This document shows, piece after piece, positions 24,168-31,826 of a DNA stretch of 38,033 bases. The DNA is from Streptomyces oceani (GTDB taxonomy: Bacteria; Actinomycetota; Actinomycetes; Streptomycetales; Streptomycetaceae): positions 496,565 through 534,597 of the forward strand of contig NZ_LJGU01000127.1 of the NCBI RefSeq assembly GCF_001751245.1, in the 5' to 3' direction. Under the pieces are notes generated by a model. It ran no database searches and was not told the DNA's origin. It worked only from the letters and a program-made list of their open reading frames with translations. A program made the position numbers and the translations under genes. Position 1 is the stretch's first letter. Each line of letters opens with the position of its first letter.

Positions 24168-25496
24168 ATGACAGCAGCCCGAAGCAGCACAGCCGTACGG
24201 TCAGCTCCCTCGGACAACACGTCCGCACGCCTGAGAGAGCGACTCACCGCGCTGCGCGGCGGACCGGACGTGCCGTCCCGCCCGATGGACGCCCGTGCCC
24301 TCGCGGCGCTCGCGGCGAACCCCGGTTGTGACCGCCGGGCGCTGCTGGACGGCGCCGGGGTGGACAAGGGGGCGCTCGCCACCGCCCTGGGCGCCCCGGC
24401 GGCGTTCGGGCAGTCCCAGTTCGCTTTCGTGCGGGGCAACGCCTTCGAGGCGCGGGTGAAGGCGGAGGGCGGTGCCGAGTTGATCCGGCTGCTGTGTGCC
24501 CGTACGGGTGAGACACCGCCGGAGGCCGGCCAGGTAAGCGTGCCGGACCTCACCGCGGACGGGCCGGCGGGGCGTACGGCCCGCACCGGGATCGCCCTGC
24601 GCGAGGCGCCGGTCGGCGGCTGGACGCTGCTGGACCATCCGATGCTCAGCCTGCGGATCGCTGGCTCCCCCGCCTGGTTGGAGCCGGACGCGGTGGCGGT
24701 GCACCCGGACGGCAGTTGGAGCGTTGTCGAGATCAAGTCGTTCCCGATCCTGGACGGCGGTGCGGACCCCGCGAAGGTGGGTGCCGCCGCCCGGCAGGCG
24801 GCGGTCTACGCCTTGGCGCTCGAGGAGTGCCTGGCCGAACCGCCGCCGGACATGCCGACCGAGCCGGACGCGCCGCGGGCGGTACGGGACAGCGCGCTGT
24901 TGGTCTGCCCGGTGGACTTCTCCAACCTGCCCACGTCCGCGCTGATCGACCTGCGCAAGCAACGGGCCGCCACCCGACGCCAACTCTCCCGGCTCACCCG
25001 CGTCTCGGAGATCGCCGAGCGAGTGCCGGAGGGCACGAGTTTTGACCCGACCGGCCAGTCGGCGATGCAGCTGAGCGCCTCGGTCGACACGGTGCCGGCG
25101 GCGTACGCCCCGGAGTGTCTGGCCAGCTGCGAACTGGCCTTCCACTGCCGGTCCCAGGCCCGCGCCACGGGTGCCGTGACGACGCTGGGTCGTGCCGTAC
25201 GAGGCGAACTCGGCGGGCTGACCACCGTCGAGACGGTGCTGGCCGCGGCCAACGACACCGGGCACGAGACTCCGGACGGCGCCGAGAGCGCCGAGAGCGC
25301 TGGGAGCGGGGACACGGGAGGAAGCACGGAACCGAACACGGAAGTAGGCGGGGAAGACCAGCGGGCGGACCCGGCCGCGGCGGCCCTGCGCCGTGCGGCC
25401 AGCCTGCGTGCCGAGGCCCTGCGGCAGGGCCCGTCCACGGTTACCGCGCCGACACCCGCCGACGAGACCCCCGGGGCGGGGGAAGCATGTCGCTGA
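24168..25496 (+). CDS. PD-(D/E)XK nuclease of Cas4/Dna2 type with probable Fe-S cluster
   Basis: This 442-residue protein carries RecB-family nuclease motifs in order: GNAFEARV (91-98), PD with D174, EIK with E188 and K190, and QAAVY (Q210, Y214). Cysteines lie on both sides of this core: C54 before it, and C317, C321 and C327 after it (C-x3-C-x5-C). Cas4, AddB and eukaryotic Dna2 have the same layout, with a 4Fe-4S cluster holding the nuclease ends together; their C-terminal spacing is usually C-x2-C-x5-C. The last 90 residues are acidic and low-complexity. GAGG lies 8 nt before ATG 24168. The next gene overlaps by 10 nt, and an SF1 helicase follows. Activity on DNA ends or flaps is inferred. 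Confidence 0.82.
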   Translation: MTAARSSTAVRSAPSDNTSARLRERLTALRGGPDVPSRPMDARALAALAANPGCDRRALLDGAGVDKGALATALGAPAAFGQSQFAFVRGNAFEARVKAEGGAELIRLLCARTGETPPEAGQVSVPDLTADGPAGRTARTGIALREAPVGGWTLLDHPMLSLRIAGSPAWLEPDAVAVHPDGSWSVVEIKSFPILDGGADPAKVGAAARQAAVYALALEECLAEPPPDMPTEPDAPRAVRDSALLVCPVDFSNLPTSALIDLRKQRAATRRQLSRLTRVSEIAERVPEGTSFDPTGQSAMQLSASVDTVPAAYAPECLASCELAFHCRSQARATGAVTTLGRAVRGELGGLTTVETVLAAANDTGHETPDGAESAESAGSGDTGGSTEPNTEVGGEDQRADPAAAALRRAASLRAEALRQGPSTVTAPTPADETPGAGEACR

Positions 25497-27082
25497 TCGT
25501 CACGCTCGCCCGGATGGAAGCCCTCGCCAGTGGCCGAAGTCAGCCGCTCGCCACCGTGCGGCACCGGCACCTGTCCGAGCGGCCCATGGTCTTCGTGCCG
25601 CTCACCACGGCAGGGGAGGCGGGCGCGCCGCTGGGGGCACTGCTCGGGACGGACCGCGCTGAGCCACGGTTGCTCGTGGTGCCGCAGCCACGAAACCGCG
25701 ATCTACGCTTCGCGTTCCTCGCCGAGTTGGCCGCGCGGCTGCTCCCGCACCTGGAGTCCGCGCTGGACGACGTGGAGCATGAGCAGCACGGCGACGAGGA
25801 GAGCGAACTGTGCGCGGACGCCCCGCAGTTGCTCGTGCCCAACCAGCCGGGAGTGGAGTTCGTACGCCTGTTGGGCCGCTCCATGCGGTTCCGGCGCACG
25901 GCCCAGGACGATCCGGACGCCCCGCATCCCGTCCCCACCCAGGTTCCACTGCTGGGCCGTTGGCTCACGCACTACGGCGAACGCTCCCGGGTGCCCGGCT
26001 CGGCGCTGCTGCTGTCGATGACCGAGCTGCTCGGCCGACACTGGGCCACCGGCCAGAGCCAGCTGGAGGACCAGCACCTGGGTGCGCTGCTGGGCTGGGT
26101 CGCCGCGAGCGACCGCGACGTGGAGGCCCGCGATCCGGCGGGGCAGCTGCGCTGGCCACCGGCCGGACCGGCCACCGATCCCGCCTTCGACAACCACCTC
26201 CTCGCGCCGGCCGTCGAGCGGTACGACGCCGACGTCCCCGGTGCCGAGCGGCAGGTCCGCGAACTGATCGCCGGGCAGCTGCGGCCCGCGTGGGAGGACA
26301 TGTGGGACGGCGTCGAGCTGCTGCGGGCGCTCCCGGAGGGCCGCCGCGTGGGCGAGCGCTGGAAGCGGGACCGCTATTCCTACACCCATCACCGGGACCG
26401 CGTACGCGCCGGGGAACCACCCCAACCCAGGCGGGACGACGCGGTGACCGCCGCGGCGAAGCTGGCCTCGCGGGAGCAGGCACAGGCCCGGCTGGACGCT
26501 CAGGAGGCGCTGGACGATCCCCTCGCCATGGCGGCCCGGCGGCTGACCGGTGAGGCGTTCGCCGGCGAGGTCGTGGAGGTGACACCCGCCTGGTCCGAGG
26601 GCAAGCGACCACGGCCTCGTCCACTGGTCACCGTACGCAGCACGGACCTGCCGTATCTGGCGGTCGGCGGCAGGGCGCACCGGGAGCTGCCGGACGGTGG
26701 CCGGCAGAGCGCTGAGCTGGCGGCGGCACCGGAGTCGGGCCTGTTCCTGCTTCGGCTGGTCAGCGGCATGGGCCGAGGCAAGGAGCCGGCGCCCGGCAGC
26801 GTGCCGGCAGCGGGCGACCGGGTGTGCTGGACGCTCTTCGAGCACAGCCCCCGCGGCGGACCGGGCCTGCCGGACCCCGAGGACACCCCGTGGACCCACG
26901 GCGGTCCGCCGGTGCTCGGCGGTGAGGCCGATTCGGAAGCCAGCGGCGGCACGGGCACCACCGGCGGTGCCGAACCGCACGGCCGCCGGTTGCCGGCGGC
27001 TCGGGAGGCGGCGGCCACGGACCCGGCCGCCGGACAAGCCGACACCGCGCCCGACCGTGTGACGACGGAGGACTACCTGTGA
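25487..27082 (+). CDS. Unrecognised 531-residue protein of a nuclease-helicase operon
   Basis: No family was recognised. The gene starts at ATG 25487 inside the nuclease gene and ends with a GTGA overlap into the helicase gene, so all three products are probably made together. Residues 1-90 look mixed alpha/beta ([29 protein letters not shown]). Residues 110-350 are mostly helical with conserved-looking Trp and Arg (LRPAWEDMWDGVELLRALPEG, then WKRDRYSYTHHRDRVRAG near 292). From about 359 a short beta-rich segment follows (GEVVEVTP, RPLVTVRSTDLPYLAVGG), and the last 75 residues are disordered. UPF1/Dna2 helicases carry a beta-barrel domain that the partner helicase here lacks; this segment might supply it in trans, which is only a guess. 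No catalytic motif is visible. Confidence 0.8.
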   Translation: MSLIVTLARMEALASGRSQPLATVRHRHLSERPMVFVPLTTAGEAGAPLGALLGTDRAEPRLLVVPQPRNRDLRFAFLAELAARLLPHLESALDDVEHEQHGDEESELCADAPQLLVPNQPGVEFVRLLGRSMRFRRTAQDDPDAPHPVPTQVPLLGRWLTHYGERSRVPGSALLLSMTELLGRHWATGQSQLEDQHLGALLGWVAASDRDVEARDPAGQLRWPPAGPATDPAFDNHLLAPAVERYDADVPGAERQVRELIAGQLRPAWEDMWDGVELLRALPEGRRVGERWKRDRYSYTHHRDRVRAGEPPQPRRDDAVTAAAKLASREQAQARLDAQEALDDPLAMAARRLTGEAFAGEVVEVTPAWSEGKRPRPRPLVTVRSTDLPYLAVGGRAHRELPDGGRQSAELAAAPESGLFLLRLVSGMGRGKEPAPGSVPAAGDRVCWTLFEHSPRGGPGLPDPEDTPWTHGGPPVLGGEADSEASGGTGTTGGAEPHGRRLPAAREAAATDPAAGQADTAPDRVTTEDYL

Positions 27083-28566
27083 CGCGCCCGCATCCCGGCA
27101 CGCACCCCGGCGTACCGGAGCAGCCCACTCCGGTGGCCGGCGGCACCGATCACCGGCAGGATCCCGGCGGTTCGCACCACCCTGAGCATCCGCACGCCCC
27201 CGAAACCTCGCGCGCCCCCGGCCACCCGGTCCTGGACGAGTTCGACCCCTCCGCGGCCGCTGACCGTGCCACCACCGCGATCCTCCGGGACACCCTGTAC
27301 GGCGAGCAGCGCGGAGTGATCGTCGACTCGCCGCCGGGTGCCGGCAAGTCGACCCTCGTCGTACGGGCGGCACGGGAGCTGGCCGCGGCCGGCCGGCCGC
27401 TGATGGTGATCGCGCAGACCAACGCCCAGGTGGACGACCTGGTCGACCGGCTCGCCCGAGCCGACCCCGAGCTGCCCGTGGGGCGCCTGCACAGCAGCGA
27501 CCCGGAGCCGTACGACCCGATGCTCGACCAGCATCCGGCCGTACGCACCGCCGCCCGGATCGACGACCTCGCCGGTCTGGACATCGTCGTCTCCACAGCG
27601 GCCAAGTGGGCCTGGGTGCGGACCGACACCCGGTGGCCGCAGGCGATCGTGGATGAGGCGTACCAGATGCGTTCGGACGCCCTGCTGGCGGTGGCCGGCC
27701 TCTTCGAGCGGGCGCTGTTCGTCGGTGATCCCGGCCAGCTCGACCCCTTCAGCCAGGTGGTCGCGGAGCAGTGGGCGGGTTTGTCGTACGACCCCTCGGC
27801 GAGCGCCGTCAGCACACTGCTGGCGCACAATCCGGAGCTTCCCCAGCACCGGCTGCCGGTCTCCTGGCGACTGCCGGCCTCCGCCGCGCCCCTGGTGTCC
27901 GCCGCGTTCTATCCGTACACGCCGTTCCGCAGCGGGACCGGCCCAGGGGATCGCCGGCTCACCTTCGGCGTGCCGGCGGACGGCTCGGCGGCCGACGCGG
28001 TGATCGACGAGGCGGCCACCGGCGGCTGGGGGCTGCTGGAGCTGCCGGCGCGTCACACGCCCCGCACGGACCCGGAAGCGGTCGGCGCGGTCGCCGAGGT
28101 GGTGCGTGGGCTGGTCACCCGGCGGGGGGCGACGACCAGCGAGCGGGACACCGTCGCCGTGCCGCTCACCCCGGAACGGGTGGCGGTCGGCACCGCACAC
28201 CGGGACCAGGCCGCGGCCGTGCGGTCCGCGCTCGCGGATCTGGAGGTGCCCGGCGCGGCCGAGGTCACGGTGGACACGGCCAACCGGCTGCAGGGGCGGG
28301 AGTTCGACGTCACGGTCGTCCTGCATCCGCTGTCCGGCCGCCCGGACGCGACGGCCTTCCACCTGGAGACGGGACGACTGTGCGTGCTGGCCTCTCGGCA
28401 CCGGCACGCCTGTGTCGTGGTGTGCCGGGCGGGCGTGCCGGAGTTGCTGGACGCGCATCCCTCGACCGAGCCGGTCCAGCTCGGGGTCACGGTGAAGTTT
28501 CCGGACGGCTGGGAGGCCAACCACGCGATCCTGGCCCATCTGGCGACCCACCGCGTGCGGTGCTGA
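27079..28566 (+). CDS. Superfamily 1 helicase of UPF1/Dna2 type
   Basis: This 495-residue protein starts at GTG 27079 in a 4-nt overlap with the preceding stop; GGAG lies upstream. The first 50 residues are disordered, rich in His and Pro. Helicase motifs appear in order: Walker A SPPGAGKST (K90); Ia AQTNAQVDDLVDRL (112-125), which is close to UPF1 and Dna2; II VDEAYQM (191-197); III VGDPGQLDPF (215-224); IV SWRLP (R264); V ANRLQGREFDVTVV (401-414); VI LASRHRHACVVV. Domain 2 is complete, but there is no zinc domain and no 1B barrel, so the protein is close to a minimal motor. It should move along nucleic acid using ATP. Operon context suggests it works with the Fe-S nuclease. Confidence 0.88.
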   Translation: MTRPHPGTHPGVPEQPTPVAGGTDHRQDPGGSHHPEHPHAPETSRAPGHPVLDEFDPSAAADRATTAILRDTLYGEQRGVIVDSPPGAGKSTLVVRAARELAAAGRPLMVIAQTNAQVDDLVDRLARADPELPVGRLHSSDPEPYDPMLDQHPAVRTAARIDDLAGLDIVVSTAAKWAWVRTDTRWPQAIVDEAYQMRSDALLAVAGLFERALFVGDPGQLDPFSQVVAEQWAGLSYDPSASAVSTLLAHNPELPQHRLPVSWRLPASAAPLVSAAFYPYTPFRSGTGPGDRRLTFGVPADGSAADAVIDEAATGGWGLLELPARHTPRTDPEAVGAVAEVVRGLVTRRGATTSERDTVAVPLTPERVAVGTAHRDQAAAVRSALADLEVPGAAEVTVDTANRLQGREFDVTVVLHPLSGRPDATAFHLETGRLCVLASRHRHACVVVCRAGVPELLDAHPSTEPVQLGVTVKFPDGWEANHAILAHLATHRVRC

Positions 28567-28627
28567 GCCGCATGCGGCTGACCAGCATGCGGGGCGGGTT
28601 GCCGTACGAGCCGACCCTCGCGCGGAC

Positions 28628-28645
28628 GGGCCGCCGCTGCGGCCC
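28628..28645 (+). terminator. Hairpin after the nuclease-helicase operon
   Basis: GGGCCGC (28628-28634) pairs perfectly with GCGGCCC (28639-28645) around a CGCT loop, 61 nt past the helicase stop. It probably ends the three-gene transcript and separates it from the small gene at 28777. No T-tract follows. Confidence 0.5.
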
Positions 28646-28776
28646 TGCCGGGCGCGGTCACGCCTCGTACGAATCGAGGCCGCCGGCCCGCGGCACCGGC
28701 GTATCCACCCCCTTGCGGGAGCGCGCGACAATGGAGCGCGGCACACCGTCCGGCCACCGAAAGTGGAGGTCCTGCT

Positions 28777-29142
28777 ATGCCAGAGCCGCACGCGGCTCCC
28801 GATCCACGAGGCGGCACCCCGCGCTTCCACCGCCCCGCTCCTCTGCTCTTCGAACCAGCGGCGGCGGCCGGGGAGGACGAGCACTTCTTCGACCTGGAAT
28901 CGATCAGCGACCCACGCCAGTTGCTCTCACGGTCGACGGAGTTGACCCTCGCGTTCCGGGCGGCGGCCGATCGTGCGATGGAGTTCCAGGCGATGGCGGC
29001 GGCGCAGCTGGCCGACCCGAAGCGCTTCGACCGGTTGTCCGACGAGGCGATCGCGCAGCGCGCGGACTGGACGCCGGACTACGCGCGGAAGATGATCGAG
29101 TTCGGCCGGGAGCTGCTGCACGGCCGCGCCGAGGAAAGCTGA
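28777..29142 (+). CDS. Small conserved hypothetical protein
   Basis: This 121-residue protein starts at ATG 28777 with GGAGG 7 nt upstream, a strong signal that it is real. The N-terminal 40 residues are Pro/Ala-rich. The rest is predicted helical: DPRQLLSRSTELTLAFRAAA, MEFQAMAAAQLADPKRF, DYARKMIEFGRELLHG. No membrane segment, signal or catalytic motif is visible. I do not recognise the family. It lies 210 bp past the helicase gene on the same strand, beyond a hairpin, so it may have its own promoter. Helical proteins of this size often act as adaptors, but that is only a guess. Confidence 0.75.
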   Translation: MPEPHAAPDPRGGTPRFHRPAPLLFEPAAAAGEDEHFFDLESISDPRQLLSRSTELTLAFRAAADRAMEFQAMAAAQLADPKRFDRLSDEAIAQRADWTPDYARKMIEFGRELLHGRAEES

Positions 29143-29300
29143 TCCCTCCGGCACCCGATCTGCCCGGGGGTACGCCGGACAGCCACTCGCCATTACCTGT
29201 GGCGCACGGCCGAGCGCGGAGGGTATCCGAAGCCCACCATCATGTTCGGGTTTCCGGCGATTCGCCGCACAAGATCCGTCGAGTCGGCGAGTCTGTGCTC

Positions 29301-30044
29301 ATGAGCAAGCAGACCGACCCCGCCCGCTTCTCCCACTCCGACTCGGTCACGCCCGCCGGCGCCGACTGGCTCGCCTCGGCCAGCCGGTTCCCGCGCAGCG
29401 TCCACGCCCTGTGGGCGCTCCGCCCCACCGAGCCCAGCGTGCTGCCGTGCGGCAGCGCCTTCGACGTGGTGAGCGCGCCGTTGGCGTGGGGTCGTCTACT
29501 GCTCGACCAGTTGACGTCCGCCGGACCCGGCAGCGGCCCCACGGCCGTCCACCGTGGGCGGGTGCTCCTCCTCACCGCCGTGGGCACCGCGGACCGGCTA
29601 CCGATGTTGCTGACCTGGGACGAGTGGCGAGCTGTCCCGTACGAGCGAGCGCACCGGCCAGACCACGTCCCGTACGAGCAGCCACCCCCGGATCCCGAGG
29701 CCGGGGGAGACGGCGCCGCTCCCTTCCGTCCCTTCGCCTGGCTGCTCTGCCATGGTCTGGGCGAGTCGGTCAGCGTGCCGGCGTTGGCTCCCGCCTCCAG
29801 GCCATACGACTCCGAACCGCGCGGCACGGGGGCTCACGGTGCGTCCCGGTGGCTGGTCGCGCCGCGCCGTCGGCATCCGTGGCTGCCCACGGCGGGAGAC
29901 CTGCTGCACGCGGCACTCGGCACACGAGCGGCACAGCGGCGCGCCAGCGCGGACGCGGGCCCGAGCCCCGGGGGCGGTGCCGAATCAGTTTTCACTCCGC
30001 AGGAGCCTGGTGCTAGAGTCTACGACGTCAGCAGGCGCCGCTAG
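29301..30044 (+). CDS. Conserved hypothetical protein, possibly prim-pol-like, ending inside a tRNA gene
   Basis: This 247-residue protein starts at ATG 29301; a longer open frame to 27771 is a shadow of the helicase gene. It contains VLPCGSAFDVVSAPLAWGRLLLDQL, GPTAVHRGRVLLLTAVGTADRLP, WLLCHGLGESVSVP and RWLVAPRRRHPWLP. I recall similar Streptomyces proteins named bifunctional DNA primase/polymerase, but the acidic metal-binding residues of a true primase are not evident, so activity is doubtful. The C-terminus VYDVSRRR is partly encoded by the tRNA-Lys acceptor stem: the stop TAG is tRNA bases 8-10. The ribosome site is weak. Confidence 0.75.
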   Translation: MSKQTDPARFSHSDSVTPAGADWLASASRFPRSVHALWALRPTEPSVLPCGSAFDVVSAPLAWGRLLLDQLTSAGPGSGPTAVHRGRVLLLTAVGTADRLPMLLTWDEWRAVPYERAHRPDHVPYEQPPPDPEAGGDGAAPFRPFAWLLCHGLGESVSVPALAPASRPYDSEPRGTGAHGASRWLVAPRRRHPWLPTAGDLLHAALGTRAAQRRASADAGPSPGGGAESVFTPQEPGARVYDVSRRR

Positions 30045-30108
30045 CTCAGTTGGTTAGAGCAACTGACTCTTAATCAGTGGGTCCGGGGTTCGAGTCCCTG
30101 GCGGCGCA
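30035..30108 (+). tRNA. tRNA-Lys (anticodon CTT)
   Basis: All four arms were folded by hand. The acceptor is GCGCCGC (30035-30041) with GCGGCGC (30101-30107), and discriminator A is at 30108. The D arm is GCTC-loop-GAGC; the anticodon stem is ACTGA/TCAGT with loop CTCTTAA, giving anticodon CTT; the T arm has loop TTCGAGT. CCA is not encoded, as is usual in actinomycetes. The first 10 nt overlap the end of the preceding coding region. Confidence 0.97.
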
Positions 30109-30114
30109 CAGACG

Positions 30115-30152
30115 GTCGAAGGCCCTCTCGCTCCGGCGAGGGGGCCTTCGAC
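30115..30152. terminator. Strong terminator hairpin after tRNA-Lys
   Basis: A 17-bp stem runs from GTCGAAGGCCC (30115-30125) to GGGCCTTCGAC (30142-30152), with one G-T pair and a TCCG tetraloop. It begins 6 nt after the tRNA. The converging metalloprotease gene ends 60 bp further on, so the hairpin may stop both transcripts. Confidence 0.85.
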
Positions 30153-30211
30153 GTGCGCTCGCCAAACCGGTATCCCGGGGCCGATGCCGGCCCGCCACCC
30201 GACCCGGCCCT

Positions 30212-31477
30212 TCAGCCGGACCAGGACTGCGGAGCCTCCCGGGTGACCCGCACCCGCCAGCCACCGTCGTCGACCGCGGACACCACCTCCACCCGTACGC
30301 CTCCGCGCTCCCCCACGGTGTGACTCTGCCCCGCCCGCAGCGCCGCGTCCGCGAGCGGCGGATAGACCGAGCTGGACTGACACGCACCGCTGTCCGGATG
30401 GCCGTCGATGACCTCGACCGGCCCGTCTGCGGAGGCGGCGTCGGCCCGCACCCGGTAGAGCAGGACACCGCCACGGCAGAGTCCCGCGTCGTTGCCGACC
30501 CGGGTCCGCGCCTCAATGGCCACCGCCTCGAAGGGGCCCGTACGCACCACCACCAGCCTGGTGCCCGTCGGGCCGCGGGCGGCGGCGGGCGCGCCCAGCG
30601 GACGGAGGATGTGCCCGCTCTCCCCAGGATCGCTGGGCACACAGTCGATGTTCCGCGGCCCGAGCCAGCCGAGCTTCCACTTGTGCCAGCCGAAGAGATC
30701 CGGGGCGAGTCCGAACTGGCTGCCCATCAGGTCCCAGTCGCCGACGTAGGTGTCCCAGTCGCCCGAGTCGCCCTCCGGCCGGTGGTAGAGGTCCGGGAGG
30801 TCGAAGACGTGACCCGTCTCGTGGGCCAGCACGTGCTGGTCCGGGGGGTGCTGCTCGAACACCGTGACGATACGCGGCACGCTGGTCCCGTCCACCGTCA
30901 TCGGCTCGTCGAAGTTGACGACCTTGGTCGCGTCCGAGTCGACCCCGGGGGCGTCCGGGTCAGCCACCAGGTACACCACGTCGTACGCGCCGAAGTTTGC
31001 CCGCCGATTCGCCGCCGCCATGGCGTCGCTCAGGAAGTCACCGCGCAGCTCGGGCTCCCAGTCGCGCTCTATGCCGTACGCCACCGAGTCGGCCGGCATC
31101 TGAACCCACCGCTCCATGGGGTGGACGCGCAAGTCGAACCTGCTGTAGGAGGCACGCTCGAAGAAGTCGGAGGTGATCGGGAAATGATCGGCGACCAGTG
31201 CCTCCGTGGTCACCTGCGGGCGGTGATCCGGAAAGGAAAGGAAGACCATCAACGCGTCCCGGGTGCCGAGTGGTCGGGGGTAGCTGGTATTCCAGCTGTC
31301 CGTTCCCTCGGAGTGGTGGGCGTCGGTGCGTGGGAGCACGCAGGGGCCCTGGGTGAGGGCGACTGCCGGCCCCGCGGCCAGGCTCGTACCGATGACGGCG
31401 GTCAGACAGCTGAGCACCGACGCCGTACGGGACATCGGGGGGCGTCCGACCACCGCCTCGGATATGAGTGCAGCCAC
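30212..31477 (-). CDS. Secreted M6-type (immune-inhibitor-A-like) zinc metalloprotease
   Basis: This 421-residue protein starts at GTG 31477 with GAGG 7 nt upstream; an inner ATG at 31435 has no ribosome site. A signal peptide runs to about residue 40 (SVLSCLTAVIGTSLAAGPAVA). The zinc site is LAHETGHVFDLPDLYH, with H219, E220 and H223, followed by the family-typical DWDLMG near 250 (the Met-turn region). LMVFLSFPDHRPQV near 76 resembles the start of the M6 catalytic domain. The C-terminal 150 residues are beta-rich. Bacterial M6 enzymes degrade extracellular proteins. The gene is divergent from a cyclic-di-GMP gene, and a BldD-like box lies 107 bp upstream of its start, so it may be under developmental control. 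Confidence 0.87.
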   Translation of the reverse strand: MAALISEAVVGRPPMSRTASVLSCLTAVIGTSLAAGPAVALTQGPCVLPRTDAHHSEGTDSWNTSYPRPLGTRDALMVFLSFPDHRPQVTTEALVADHFPITSDFFERASYSRFDLRVHPMERWVQMPADSVAYGIERDWEPELRGDFLSDAMAAANRRANFGAYDVVYLVADPDAPGVDSDATKVVNFDEPMTVDGTSVPRIVTVFEQHPPDQHVLAHETGHVFDLPDLYHRPEGDSGDWDTYVGDWDLMGSQFGLAPDLFGWHKWKLGWLGPRNIDCVPSDPGESGHILRPLGAPAAARGPTGTRLVVVRTGPFEAVAIEARTRVGNDAGLCRGGVLLYRVRADAASADGPVEVIDGHPDSGACQSSSVYPPLADAALRAGQSHTVGERGGVRVEVVSAVDDGGWRVRVTREAPQSWSG

Positions 31478-31826
31478 GTGTCGACCTCACGGGTTGAGGG
31501 CAAGGAAGTACCTTCCAAAACCGTGGCGGGAAATAGCAGATCTGTCGCATTTCACTCACCTGTTGGAGCGATACGCGGTACTACTACTCTGCGTGATATC
31601 CGCTCGAGCGAGATCATTGTCTTTCGACTATGCCGCAGAAACGATCGTCCACCCGGCTCACCGACCACCCGATGTACGTACGGGCCGCCCGGCCCCCGCA
31701 GGGACGCTGGCCGGGCCGCCCGGCAAGCCTCTATGATCGGCACATTTCCAGCGCGGACCCGCCCCCGGTGGTTTCGGCACGACCGACGGGGCGGTCCGCA
31801 GGCGACGAGTCACGCGGGAGCGATCG
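31478..31826. other. Divergent control region, metalloprotease / GGDEF-EAL gene
   Basis: This 349-bp region has no gene. It includes an A/T-richer core (about 31525-31640), as expected for back-to-back promoters, and a BldD-like box at 31584-31596. I could not place -10 and -35 boxes reliably. Confidence 0.6.
31584..31596. promoter_or_regulatory. BldD-like binding site
   Basis: CTACTCTGCGTGA fits the published Streptomyces BldD consensus TNACNCWGNGTNA at eight of nine fixed positions; only the first T is C. BldD is the cyclic-di-GMP-bound repressor of development. The box lies 230 bp before the GGDEF-EAL gene and 107 bp before the metalloprotease gene, so it could control either or both. BldD is known to repress several cyclic-di-GMP enzyme genes. 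Confidence 0.6.

Noticed and set aside
23969..24736. A long N-terminal extension of the histidine phosphatase
   Set aside because: The added residues are antisense to the nuclease gene and lack phosphatase homology; ATG 23968 directly precedes the conserved domain.
30035..30108. tRNA-Lys as an attachment site of an integrated element
   Set aside because: No integrase, excisionase or repeated tRNA 3' end was found in the window.
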